Positions 13,441 through 21,657 of a stretch of 31,732 nt of DNA are shown in pieces. The translations under genes and the position numbers were made by a program. The stretch lies in IMG/VR virus record IMGVR_UViG_3300000121_000010, positions 1 to 31,732 of that record; one strand, 5' to 3'. The notes under the pieces were generated by a model. The model saw only the letters and a list, made by a program, of their open reading frames with translations, made no database searches and was not told the DNA's origin. Origin of the DNA: a virus. Positions within the stretch are counted from its first letter, which is position 1; the number at the start of each line of letters is the position of its first letter.

Positions 13441-15852
13441 ATGAACGTAAGTACAAATACTAATAGCCCATTTCCTGATCAGGTAGTTAGCGATGCCGAA
13501 AAAGCTACGCTAGAATACGGACTACAAGTGTCAAGAGCTATTGAGCAGGAGTGGTTTAATTATGGAGGAGCCGGATCAAACAGATATTCTGTTAATTGGA
13601 ATAGCTTTCATAATCTTAGGCTATATGCCAGAGGTGAACAAAGCGTGCAAAAGTACAAAGATGAATTAGCTATTAACGGTGATTTATCTTATCTTAATTT
13701 AGATTGGAAGCCAGTCCCAATACTTTCAAAGTTTTCAAATATTGTTGCTAATGGTATTACACAAAAACAATACGATTTATCCGCCTATTCTCAAGATCCG
13801 CAGTCTTTAAAGAAAAGAACTAAATACGCGGAAAATATTCTATTTGATATGTTGACAATAGAGACCCGTGCTAAAGCCAGTGAAGTTATTCCCATGGATC
13901 TAAGTAGGTCAGGAATACCGGATAGCGCTTTACCGGAATCAATGGAAGAAAGAGATCTTCACATGCAGCTTAGGTACAAGCCAGCGATAGAAATTGCGGA
14001 GGAAGAAGCAATTAACACAGTATTGGCTACAAATGAGTACGACTTGGTAAGAGCTAGGGTAAATCAAGATCTAGTTAACATAGGGATAGGCATAACAAAA
14101 ACGTCGTTTAACCCAGCCGAAGGTATTGTGGTTGATTACGTGGATCCGGCGTATTGTGTTTGGTCCTATACGGAAGATCCGCATTTTGAGGACATATATT
14201 ATGTAGGAGAAGTAAAATCTATAACCATACCAGAACTTAAAAAAGAGTTTCCTTATATATCTAATGAGCAGCTAGAAAAAATTCAAAAGTTTCCAGGAAA
14301 CAAAAGAATGATTCAAGGGTTTGAAAATTATGACAATAATACTGTTCAAGTATTATATTTCGAATATAAAACCTATGCTGATCAGGTATTTAAAATAAAA
14401 AAGACAGATAGCGGCTTAGAAAAAGCTATTGAAAAAACAGATCTATTTAATCCTCCTCCAAACGATAATTTTGAAAGAGTGGCGAGATCTATTGAGGTGT
14501 TGTATGAAGGAGCTAAAGTTATAGGTACTGATATAATGCTTAAATGGAATATGTCGGAAAATATGACTAGGCCGTTAGCTGATACCACCAGAGTAGAAAT
14601 GAGTTACTCAATGTGCGCTCCCCGGATGTATAAAGGAGTTATACAATCGCTTATAAGTAAGTGTGTAGGATTTGCAGATGTTATACAATTAACTCATTTG
14701 AAAATACAGCAAGTATTGGCTAGAATGGTTCCGGACGGGGTGTTTTTAGATGTAGATGGATTAGCGGAGGTTGATTTAGGCAATGGTACGAACTACAACC
14801 CTCAGGAGGCATTGAATATGTATTTTCAAACAGGTTCGGTTGTTGGTAGATCAATGACACAAGAAGGGGATATGAACAGGGGTAAAGTTCCTATACAGGA
14901 ATTATCAAGTTCATCAGGCATAGGCAAGATACAGGCGTTGATTACTGCATACAATTATAATATGCAAATGATTAGGGATGTAACGGGTTTAAATGAAGCG
15001 CGTGATGGCAGTATGCCAAATCCAGATTCTTTAGTTGGACTTCAAAAAATGGCTGCCAACGCGTCTAATACCGCTACAAAGCATATACAAGATGCCAGTA
15101 TACAATTAACTTTAAGTACTTGCGAAAATATTTCTTTAAAAATAAATGACGTTTTAAATTTTCCATTAACAAAAAATTCGTTAATGAACAGTGTATCTAC
15201 GTTTAATGTAGAAACCCTAAGAGAAATTGAAAATCTTAATTTACATGATTTTGGTATATTTTTAGAAATGGAACCAGATGAAGAAGAAAGAGCAGAGCTG
15301 CAAAAAAACATACAGATATGCTTGCAAACAAAGGAAATTGATATTGAAGATTCAATAGATATTAATCAAATTAAAAACCTTAAGCTGGCTAATGAAATGC
15401 TAAAGGTAAAAAGGAAAAAAAGGCAGCAAAGGGAACAAGCATTAGTGCAGCAAAATATTCAAGCACAGGCGCAGGCAAATGCGCAGTCTGCCGAAAAAGC
15501 CGCGATGGCTGAGGTGCAAAAACAACAAGCGCTAACCGCTGAAAAAGTTTCAATAGAGCAAGCAAAATCAAATTTTGAAATGCAAAGAATGCAAGCTGAA
15601 GCGCAAATTAAAAAAGAGCTAATGGCCACTGAGTTCCAATATAACTTACAATTAGAACAAATAAAGTCTCAACAAATAAAAGCCAAAGAAGATAATGCAG
15701 ATGCTGCCAAGGCAAAAAGAATAGAAAAAGAAGGCACGCAGCAAAGCCAAATGATAGAGCAAAGACAATCTAGAGGCATGCCTAAGGACTTTGAGAACGG
15801 CGGGCAGGGAGCTATGGGTGGTATGGACATGTCGCAGTTCATGCCCCAATAA
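13441..15852 (+). CDS. Portal protein (P22/crAss-type)
   Basis: This 803-aa protein would form the dodecameric DNA gate at the head vertex. Recognisable portal features are LNLDWKPVPILSKFSNIVAN (about 81-100), VDPAYCVWSYTEDPHFEDIYY (about 234-254) and the helical GLNEARDGSMPNPDSLVGLQK stretch (about 518-538) of the stem/wing region. The last ~150 residues are Gln/Ala/Lys-rich heptads (QANAQSAEKAAMAEVQKQQ), a likely barrel or long coiled coil, then a Gly/Met tail. The length fits the large portals of crAss-like and P22-like short-tailed phages rather than the ~450-aa portals of siphoviruses. It sits between TerL and scaffold as expected. Confidence 0.88.
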   Translation: MNVSTNTNSPFPDQVVSDAEKATLEYGLQVSRAIEQEWFNYGGAGSNRYSVNWNSFHNLRLYARGEQSVQKYKDELAINGDLSYLNLDWKPVPILSKFSNIVANGITQKQYDLSAYSQDPQSLKKRTKYAENILFDMLTIETRAKASEVIPMDLSRSGIPDSALPESMEERDLHMQLRYKPAIEIAEEEAINTVLATNEYDLVRARVNQDLVNIGIGITKTSFNPAEGIVVDYVDPAYCVWSYTEDPHFEDIYYVGEVKSITIPELKKEFPYISNEQLEKIQKFPGNKRMIQGFENYDNNTVQVLYFEYKTYADQVFKIKKTDSGLEKAIEKTDLFNPPPNDNFERVARSIEVLYEGAKVIGTDIMLKWNMSENMTRPLADTTRVEMSYSMCAPRMYKGVIQSLISKCVGFADVIQLTHLKIQQVLARMVPDGVFLDVDGLAEVDLGNGTNYNPQEALNMYFQTGSVVGRSMTQEGDMNRGKVPIQELSSSSGIGKIQALITAYNYNMQMIRDVTGLNEARDGSMPNPDSLVGLQKMAANASNTATKHIQDASIQLTLSTCENISLKINDVLNFPLTKNSLMNSVSTFNVETLREIENLNLHDFGIFLEMEPDEEERAELQKNIQICLQTKEIDIEDSIDINQIKNLKLANEMLKVKRKKRQQREQALVQQNIQAQAQANAQSAEKAAMAEVQKQQALTAEKVSIEQAKSNFEMQRMQAEAQIKKELMATEFQYNLQLEQIKSQQIKAKEDNADAAKAKRIEKEGTQQSQMIEQRQSRGMPKDFENGGQGAMGGMDMSQFMPQ

Positions 15853-15863
15853 ACAAGTATTTA

Positions 15864-15877
15864 ATAATTATATAATA
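15864..15877 (+). promoter_or_regulatory. Isolated AT box upstream of scaffold gene
   Basis: ATAATTATATAATA matches 13 of 14 bases of the second box found at 2457 and 7868, in the short gap between portal and scaffold genes. The expected GTAG[CT]TTT box is absent at 15844. It may be a partial or weaker promoter for the scaffold/capsid pair, or chance in AT-rich spacer DNA. Confidence 0.35.
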
Positions 15878-15884
15878 TCATATC

Positions 15885-17012
15885 ATGAGTGAAAAAACAG
15901 AAGGATCTTTTAAGATCAAGTCTAAGCCAAAGCTAACTGAAGAGCAATTAGCGGCTAAAAACAGGGAACCTTTAATAGACATTCCCAGTAACGTAACAAA
16001 AGTAGTAATTCCTAAAGAACCACAAGATGCCACTCAAGAGCCAAGCTCAAAGGAAGTGGATGTACATAAATCTTCTGAAGATAGCAAAAAAATGGTCGAA
16101 GAAGTATCCGAGCCAGTTATCAAGGAAATTACCGAAGAAAGTAAAAAAGAAGAAGAAATAAAGCAAGAGCCCTTAGTTCAACAACCCGCATTACCAGAAA
16201 ATATTACTAAGCTAGTATCATTTATGGAAGAAACAGGGGGTACTATGCAGGATTACATTCGACTAAATACTAATTACGACGATGTAGATCGTGACGTTTT
16301 AGTCAAAGAATATTATAAGAACACTAAATCTCATTTAAGTGCAGAGGAAATCGATTTTATGCTCGATGATAACTTTGCGTTTGATGAAGAAGTAGATGAG
16401 GAGCGAGACATCCGAAGAAAAAAACTCGCATATAAAGAGGAGGTTGCAAAAGCCCGTAAGTTTTTGAATGACACTAAAGATAAGTATTATGATGAGATCA
16501 AGTTGAACTCGCCTAAATTATCTGGAAATCAACAAGAAGCTTCGGATTTTTTTAATCGATATAAAGAGGACCAGGAAAGAAACGTCGCTAATCACGAAAA
16601 GTTTAAAGCCAGCACTAATCAATTACTTAACAACGAATTCGAAGGTTTCGATTTTAATTTAGGTGAAAAGAAATTTAGATATGGTATACAAAACCCTTCG
16701 CAGATAGCAGAAAAGCAATCAGACATCAGTAATTTTATAGGGAAGTTCCTTGGAAAAGATGGTACGATTGAAGATACTGCAGGGTATCACAAAGCGTTGT
16801 ATGCAGGTGCAAATGCTGATAAAATAGCAAATCACTTTTACGAGCAAGGCAAAGCAGATGCTATTAGAGATGTTGTGAACAAATCTAATAACACATCCAG
16901 TTCAGCTAGAAAAGCTGCGCCGGTGGACGGAGCAAGGTTTGGCGCATACAAAGTAAAATCAGTTTCTGGAGCGGACTCAACAAGACTAAAAATTAAAAAG
17001 TTTAAAAATTAA
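15885..17012 (+). CDS. Probable capsid scaffolding protein
   Basis: This 375-aa protein lies between portal and capsid genes. It is highly charged and mostly helical: a disordered Lys/Glu/Ser-rich N-terminus (about 1-105), an acidic segment (VDRDVLVKEYYKNTK, then SAEEIDFMLDDNFAFDEEVDEERD, about 138-182) and long charged helices to about 260. The C-terminus is basic (STRLKIKKFKN), as is typical for scaffold contacts with the capsid shell. Position and composition are the evidence; no enzymatic site for a prohead protease is visible. The capsid gene starts five bases later. Confidence 0.78.
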   Translation: MSEKTEGSFKIKSKPKLTEEQLAAKNREPLIDIPSNVTKVVIPKEPQDATQEPSSKEVDVHKSSEDSKKMVEEVSEPVIKEITEESKKEEEIKQEPLVQQPALPENITKLVSFMEETGGTMQDYIRLNTNYDDVDRDVLVKEYYKNTKSHLSAEEIDFMLDDNFAFDEEVDEERDIRRKKLAYKEEVAKARKFLNDTKDKYYDEIKLNSPKLSGNQQEASDFFNRYKEDQERNVANHEKFKASTNQLLNNEFEGFDFNLGEKKFRYGIQNPSQIAEKQSDISNFIGKFLGKDGTIEDTAGYHKALYAGANADKIANHFYEQGKADAIRDVVNKSNNTSSSARKAAPVDGARFGAYKVKSVSGADSTRLKIKKFKN

Positions 17013-17017
17013 TAACA

Positions 17018-18490
17018 ATGAGTTTATTACCACAATTTGGGGATATAGTCCCTTCACAATCACAGCAAATACTTAACACTAACTACCTACAATGGACCGC
17101 CAATGGAGGAGCTGGTGCAGTGCCTGCTAATTTCGCTGACTTTGCTCAGCAGTATTTACCAGAAATTTATGAAGCAGAAGTAGAGCGTTATGGAAACAGA
17201 ACGTTAGCTGGATTTCTAAACATGGTTGGCGCTGAAATGCCAATGACTTCTGATCAAGTTATTTGGTCTGAACAAAATCGTTTGCATATTGCTTATGATG
17301 ATTGTACTTACGCTGGAGGAGCACCTACTGTATTAATTATAGGAGGAGGCGCTACCGCACAAAACGTAATGTCTATTAACGATACAGTTGTTCTTTTGGA
17401 CACAGTAACAGGAACAGAGGCTAAGGCTGTTGTAACTGCTACTACCCCAGGAGTTGCTGGTGTTGGAAGTGTTACTCTTCAATTCTATAACGGAAACGTA
17501 TTGAACACTGCTGGATCTGTATTCACATCTGGTGCTATCAAAGTTTTTGTATATGGATCTGATTACTCTAAAGGTACCACTATTGGTGCTGGAGCTGGAA
17601 ATTCAGCTGCTAGAGTATCTGTAGAGCCTGTGTTATCACAGTTTTCAAACTCTCCAATCATTATTAGAGATCAGTATGTTGTATCTGGATCAGATACTGC
17701 GCAAATCGGTTGGGTAAATGTAGCAACAGAAGATGGAACTGACGGATACTTATGGTACCTAAAGGCCGCATCTGAAACTCGTTTACGTTTCCAAGATTAC
17801 CTAGAAATGGCTATGGTAGAAGGAGAATTAAACACAAATGCAGGAGCAGGTGCTTATCAGGACCTACAGCAGCCAGGAACACAAGGTTTATTTGCAGCTA
17901 TCCAAGATAGAGGTAATGTAGAAACTGGGTTTACAGCAGCCAACGGACTAACTGAATTTGATGCAATTCTTAAAAACCTAGATACTCAAGGGGCAATTGA
18001 AGAGAACATGTTGTTTTTACAACGTCAAACTTCTTTAGATTTTGATGATATGCTAGCTGCAATTTCTAGTGGACAAACTGGTGGAGTTGCTTATGGTTTA
18101 TTTGAAAATTCAGAAGACATGGCACTTAACTTAGGATTTAGCGGATTCCGTAGAGGATCTTACGATTTCTATAAGACAGATTGGAAATACTTAAATGACG
18201 CATCCACTCGTGGAGGAATCACTGGAGTTAATTCAATTGAAGGTGTATTAGTACCAGCTGGAACATCAACTGTTTACGATCAAATTTTAGGAACAAATAT
18301 CAGACGTCCATTCTTGCACGTACGATACAGAGCTTCTCAAACTGACGACCGTAGAATGAAATCTTGGTTAACAGGATCTGTTGGTGGAGCTAGTACTTCA
18401 ACTCTTGATGCAATGGAAGTAAACTTCCTATCTGAGAGATGTTTAGTAACGCAAGCTGCTAACAACTTTGTACTATTCAAAGGAATCTAA
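17018..18490 (+). CDS. Major capsid protein
   Basis: This 490-aa protein follows the scaffold, the standard position for an HK97-fold capsid protein. N-terminal features include FAQQYLPEIYEAEVERYGNR and GFLNMVGAEMPMTSDQVIW (about 65-83), which I recognise from large capsid proteins of crAss-like and marine flavobacterial phages of about this length. The centre is beta-rich (about 95-200, GGGATAQNV and TGTEAKAVVTATTPG), perhaps an insertion domain. Codon choice shifts from its neighbours: more CGT for Arg and ATT/ATC for Ile, fewer AGA and ATA, as expected for the most abundant protein. A strong terminator follows 21 bases after the stop. Confidence 0.88.
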   Translation: MSLLPQFGDIVPSQSQQILNTNYLQWTANGGAGAVPANFADFAQQYLPEIYEAEVERYGNRTLAGFLNMVGAEMPMTSDQVIWSEQNRLHIAYDDCTYAGGAPTVLIIGGGATAQNVMSINDTVVLLDTVTGTEAKAVVTATTPGVAGVGSVTLQFYNGNVLNTAGSVFTSGAIKVFVYGSDYSKGTTIGAGAGNSAARVSVEPVLSQFSNSPIIIRDQYVVSGSDTAQIGWVNVATEDGTDGYLWYLKAASETRLRFQDYLEMAMVEGELNTNAGAGAYQDLQQPGTQGLFAAIQDRGNVETGFTAANGLTEFDAILKNLDTQGAIEENMLFLQRQTSLDFDDMLAAISSGQTGGVAYGLFENSEDMALNLGFSGFRRGSYDFYKTDWKYLNDASTRGGITGVNSIEGVLVPAGTSTVYDQILGTNIRRPFLHVRYRASQTDDRRMKSWLTGSVGGASTSTLDAMEVNFLSERCLVTQAANNFVLFKGI

Positions 18491-18511
18491 GGATTCAAAT
18501 AATGTAGAGAT

Positions 18512-18538
18512 AAGGGTGCCTTCGGGCACTCTTGCTTT
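18512..18538 (+). terminator. Terminator with UUCG loop after the capsid gene
   Basis: AAGGGTGCC (18512-18520) pairs with GGCACTCTT (18525-18533, one G-T pair) around a TTCG tetraloop, followed by GCTTTAC and then TTTTT. A 9-bp stem with UUCG is very stable. It probably ends the packaging/capsid transcript. Confidence 0.85.
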
Positions 18539-18565
18539 ACTTTTTAACTATTAAATTATATTATA
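18531..18565 (+). promoter_or_regulatory. Weak promoter-like match after the capsid terminator
   Basis: CTTGCTTT at 18531-18538 matches GTAG[CT]TTT at 6 of 8 positions, and TAAATTATATTATA at 18552-18565 matches the AT box at 11 of 14, with spacing one base longer than the other sites. The AT box ends only 2 bases before the ATG at 18568, leaving no leader, so this may be non-functional or drive a leaderless message. Confidence 0.3.
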
Positions 18566-18567
18566 TT

Positions 18568-19407
18568 ATGGCTAATAAAAAACCAGTAGCTAAAAAAGCT
18601 ACGCAAGTAGAAGAGATTGTAGAAAAAGTTACAATACCTACTATAAAAGAAACAAAAGTAGAGTCTAAACCTCAATGGGAAATTAAGGATAGGATATACT
18701 ACTTAGTGGGAGACAAATCCCCTTTAACATTAACAATACCAGGAAAGCATACAAGAAAACATTCTTTGTTGTATTTTGACATAGAAAACGGGAAGCAAAA
18801 AGAACTTAGATATGCTACTAACCATGACTCTCCTTTTAAAGAAGAGCAAGAAGGTGAGGCAACATTAGGGCATATAATGTTTAGAAATGGTGACTTAAAA
18901 GTACCAAAAGAAAAACAAAATTTGCAAAAGCTACTTTCTTTATATCATCCCTTAAAAGGCAGGCTATATCAAGAATTTGACGCAGTTGAAGAAGCTTATG
19001 ATGATTTAGAACTACTAGATATACAAACAGATGCAGCTGTGTTTGCCAGAGAAATGGATATTGACGATGCCGAGGCTATACTGCGAGTTGAAATGGGTAC
19101 TTCGGTAAACAAATTATCTTCTAAGGAAATAAAAAGAGACCTAAGATTATTCGCAAGAAGCAATCCTTATTTATTCTTAGAGTTAGCTCAGGATGAAAAT
19201 GTAGGACTTAGGAATACAGCTATTAAAGCAGCAGAAGCTGGCATTATTGCTTTATCTCAAGATCAAAGAACATTTTCTTGGGCCTCTAATGGAAGAAAGC
19301 TAATGAATGTGCCGTTTGATGAAAACCCATATTCAGCAATGGCAGCTTATTTCAAAACCGACGAAGGTGGAGAAGTATTTAGATCTATAGAAAAAAAGAT
19401 TAATTAG
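18568..19407 (+). CDS. Hypothetical protein following capsid gene, probably virion-associated
   Basis: From the ATG at 18568 the protein has 279 aa: MANKKPVAKKATQ with a Lys-rich disordered N-terminus, a beta-rich part (about 35-105: EIKDRIYYLVGDKSPLTLTI, LLYFDIENGKQKELRYATNH, HIMFRNGDLKVPKEK) and helical C-terminal segments from about 125 (LYQEFDAVEEAYDD, DIQTDAAVFAREMD). The type is familiar from marine phages after the capsid gene, without known function; it may be a head-completion or accessory head protein. The frame is open upstream from a TTG at 18532, but that lies inside the terminator stem and is not a credible start. Its TAG stop overlaps promoter P4. Confidence 0.75.
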   Translation: MANKKPVAKKATQVEEIVEKVTIPTIKETKVESKPQWEIKDRIYYLVGDKSPLTLTIPGKHTRKHSLLYFDIENGKQKELRYATNHDSPFKEEQEGEATLGHIMFRNGDLKVPKEKQNLQKLLSLYHPLKGRLYQEFDAVEEAYDDLELLDIQTDAAVFAREMDIDDAEAILRVEMGTSVNKLSSKEIKRDLRLFARSNPYLFLELAQDENVGLRNTAIKAAEAGIIALSQDQRTFSWASNGRKLMNVPFDENPYSAMAAYFKTDEGGEVFRSIEKKIN

Positions 19408-19440
19408 TAGTTTTTAAAAAAACTATGTGATTATATTATA
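19407..19440 (+). promoter_or_regulatory. Putative phage promoter P4 (neck/tail module)
   Basis: GTAGTTTT at 19407-19414 begins on the last base of the upstream TAG stop. GTGATTATATTATA follows at 19427-19440, at the standard 20-base offset with two differences from the groEL site. It lies 68 bases before the ATG at 19509, leaving a leader that contains a hairpin. Confidence 0.7.
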
Positions 19441-19455
19441 GATGGTGAATTAATT

Positions 19456-19485
19456 TTAGCCGGCTTCATCACTGGGGCCGGTTAA
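19456..19485 (+). promoter_or_regulatory. 5' leader hairpin before neck gene
   Basis: TTAGCCGGC (19456-19464) pairs with GCCGGTTAA (19477-19485) with one G-T pair, around a 12-base loop. It lies downstream of promoter P4 and upstream of the ATG at 19509. The following bases (TATTTATAATAAAAAG) are a poor U-tract, so it could be a weak terminator for the preceding unit or a stabilising or regulatory leader structure. Confidence 0.55.
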
Positions 19486-19508
19486 TATTTATAATAAAAA
19501 GAAATAAA

Positions 19509-20432
19509 ATGGCAGTAAATGTAGATATAGTTTATAAAACAGTATTACTTATTCTGAATAAAGAGCAAAGAGGTAATTTAACTCCGGATGAATTCAATAA
19601 GGTTGCTACTCAAGTGCAGTTGGAGATATTCGAGAGCTACTTTGATACGCTTAATCAGCAATTACGTAGACCAGATAATGATACAGAGTATGGAGATCGC
19701 ATTAAGAATGTAGATAATAATATAGCTGTATTTAAAGCATACGGTAATGCAACTTATGTGCCAGCAGGAAAGTATTTTACTTTACCAGTAATTTCAAGTT
19801 CTTTAACGCCTTCACCTACTCAATCGATTACGGGAAACGGAATTTCTATATCATTTCCTTTTACAACAATATCTTCTTCCCAATTACAAACCAGCGTGAT
19901 TACAGCTACAATAAATGGGGTGTCAACAACGGCATTTACCATAAGCGGGGCTAACGTTGTATTTGATTCTATACCAGCTTTAAATGATGCGATAATTGTT
20001 ACAGCTGCTCCAGAAAACTTTTATAAGTTAGGTACAGTAATATATAAAGATTCTAACGAAGCGCAGCTATCTCAGCGCAACGAGCTTCTATACTTAAACA
20101 GCAATCCTTTAGTAGCTCCCACGGAAACATATCCCATATATTTATATGAGAATCATAAATTATACTTGTACCCGCAAACTATTACATCGGATATAAGTAT
20201 TAGTTACTTAAGAAAACCCGTGGACGTAATTTGGAACTTCACAATACCATCGGGTCAAAACTATTACCAATACAATCCAACTAACTCAATTAATTTTGAG
20301 TTATCAAAAACAGAGCAAGCAAATATTATTTTAAAAATATTGCTTTATTCAGGAGTTGTAATACGAGATCCTTCGATAATAAACGTAGCAGCACAGCAAG
20401 TGCAACAAGAAAATCAACGCTCAATAATGTAA
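19509..20432 (+). CDS. Probable head-tail adaptor/neck protein
   Basis: This 307-aa protein starts MAVNVDIVYKTVLLILNKEQ with a helical N-terminal domain (about 1-50, TPDEFNKVATQVQLEIFESY), followed by a beta-rich middle containing an insertion (about 95-170, Ser/Thr/Ile-rich) and the motif LYLYPQTITSDISISYLRKPV (about 217-237). The helix-plus-late-strand pattern matches connector or adaptor proteins found after capsid genes of short-tailed marine phages. It is the first gene after promoter P4 and is spaced three bases from the next neck protein. No enzymatic motif is seen. Confidence 0.72.
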   Translation: MAVNVDIVYKTVLLILNKEQRGNLTPDEFNKVATQVQLEIFESYFDTLNQQLRRPDNDTEYGDRIKNVDNNIAVFKAYGNATYVPAGKYFTLPVISSSLTPSPTQSITGNGISISFPFTTISSSQLQTSVITATINGVSTTAFTISGANVVFDSIPALNDAIIVTAAPENFYKLGTVIYKDSNEAQLSQRNELLYLNSNPLVAPTETYPIYLYENHKLYLYPQTITSDISISYLRKPVDVIWNFTIPSGQNYYQYNPTNSINFELSKTEQANIILKILLYSGVVIRDPSIINVAAQQVQQENQRSIM

Positions 20433-20435
20433 GAT

Positions 20436-21653
20436 ATGCCTATACCTAATGGCGGTTTAATAACCGAAACTAACGAACAATACTACGCTGGAGCACAGCG
20501 ATTTTTACTAGGAGCAGAATCTAAAGTAACAACTACATTTAATACAGATTTAGTTTTTGGTTCTTACGATCCCTCAGATCCTAACTATGCGTTGAATAAT
20601 TTTAAAGTTTACATAAGTGCTGATGGATTACCAGGTAATTATGACGAATTTACGGGTTCGTATACTGTAACGGGTAATACCATAGAATTTACAGGGGCTA
20701 CCGCACCTGGAGCCGGAAAATACATAGCTGTACAATTAAAAATGCTGAGTGGCGGTGCTTTTGGAACAAAGCAAGCTTACGGGGACACAGTGCAGCAAAA
20801 TTATGGCGGCTATTCATACACGTCTTTGAACGATGTTATTAACGGATTTATTGCAACGTATGTAGGTGAGCATAAATTAATAGGTGACGTAAAAAGGACC
20901 GATGTTATATTCCACGCTAAAAGAGGATTACAAGAGTTTAGCTATGATACATTGAAAAGCGTTAAGTCTCAGGAACTTACAATACCACCAAGTCTAAGCG
21001 TTATAATACCGCAAGATTACGTAAACTATACGGCTATATCTTATATAGACCAATTAGGAGCTAAGCATCCAATATATCCCGCTAATAATCTAACAACTAG
21101 CCCTTATGAAGTGCCGTTGCAAGATAACGCAGGTCAGCCTACGCAAGATAACTTCGGGGATAACCTAGAGGGAACATCGGTAACTAATGAAAGATGGGCG
21201 GAAGCAAATGACCGTTTACTTAACGGAAACATAAACGCATACGACTATCAGGCATACGACAATTACTTAACAGGTAACGCATTTTACGGGCAAAGATACG
21301 GCAACGACCCACAAAATGCTCAAAGAAATGGTTGGTTTAATATGAATGAAAGAGATGGTACAATAGCTTTTTCCTCAAATTTAAAAGACCGATTAATAGT
21401 GCTTGAGTATATATCTGATGGATTAGCGTATGATTTGGATTCTAGGATACCTAAGATGGCCGAGGATGCATTATATGCTCATATACTATATTCTATATTA
21501 GCTGGAAGAATTAATCAACCAGAGTACGTTATACAGCGTTTAAAACGCGATAGAGCAGCTAAGTTAAGAAATGCTAAGATAAGATTATCTAACATTAAAC
21601 TATCAGAGATAGTTCAGGTTATGAGAGGCAAGTCTAAATGGATTAAATCATAA
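20436..21653 (+). CDS. Probable neck/tail-tube (ring) structural protein
   Basis: This 405-aa protein has a beta-rich N-terminus (about 1-120) and a recognisable core: DVINGFIATYVGEHKLIGDV, KRTDVIFHAKRGLQEFSYDT (about 145-165), then ELTIPPSLSVIIPQDYVNYT (about 175-195). Similar cores occur in structural proteins next to adaptors in marine phages as I remember them. The C-terminal helical part (about 335-400, LYAHILYSILAGRIN, RLKRDRAAKLRNAKIRL) is basic. It is likely a ring protein between portal and tail. The start is ATG four bases after the upstream stop. Confidence 0.74.
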   Translation: MPIPNGGLITETNEQYYAGAQRFLLGAESKVTTTFNTDLVFGSYDPSDPNYALNNFKVYISADGLPGNYDEFTGSYTVTGNTIEFTGATAPGAGKYIAVQLKMLSGGAFGTKQAYGDTVQQNYGGYSYTSLNDVINGFIATYVGEHKLIGDVKRTDVIFHAKRGLQEFSYDTLKSVKSQELTIPPSLSVIIPQDYVNYTAISYIDQLGAKHPIYPANNLTTSPYEVPLQDNAGQPTQDNFGDNLEGTSVTNERWAEANDRLLNGNINAYDYQAYDNYLTGNAFYGQRYGNDPQNAQRNGWFNMNERDGTIAFSSNLKDRLIVLEYISDGLAYDLDSRIPKMAEDALYAHILYSILAGRINQPEYVIQRLKRDRAAKLRNAKIRLSNIKLSEIVQVMRGKSKWIKS

Positions 21654-21657
21654 CAAT

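Noticed and set aside
18532-18567. Upstream TTG start extending the 279-aa protein by 12 residues
   Set aside because: The TTG lies in the 3' arm of the capsid terminator stem; ATG at 18568 is far more plausible.
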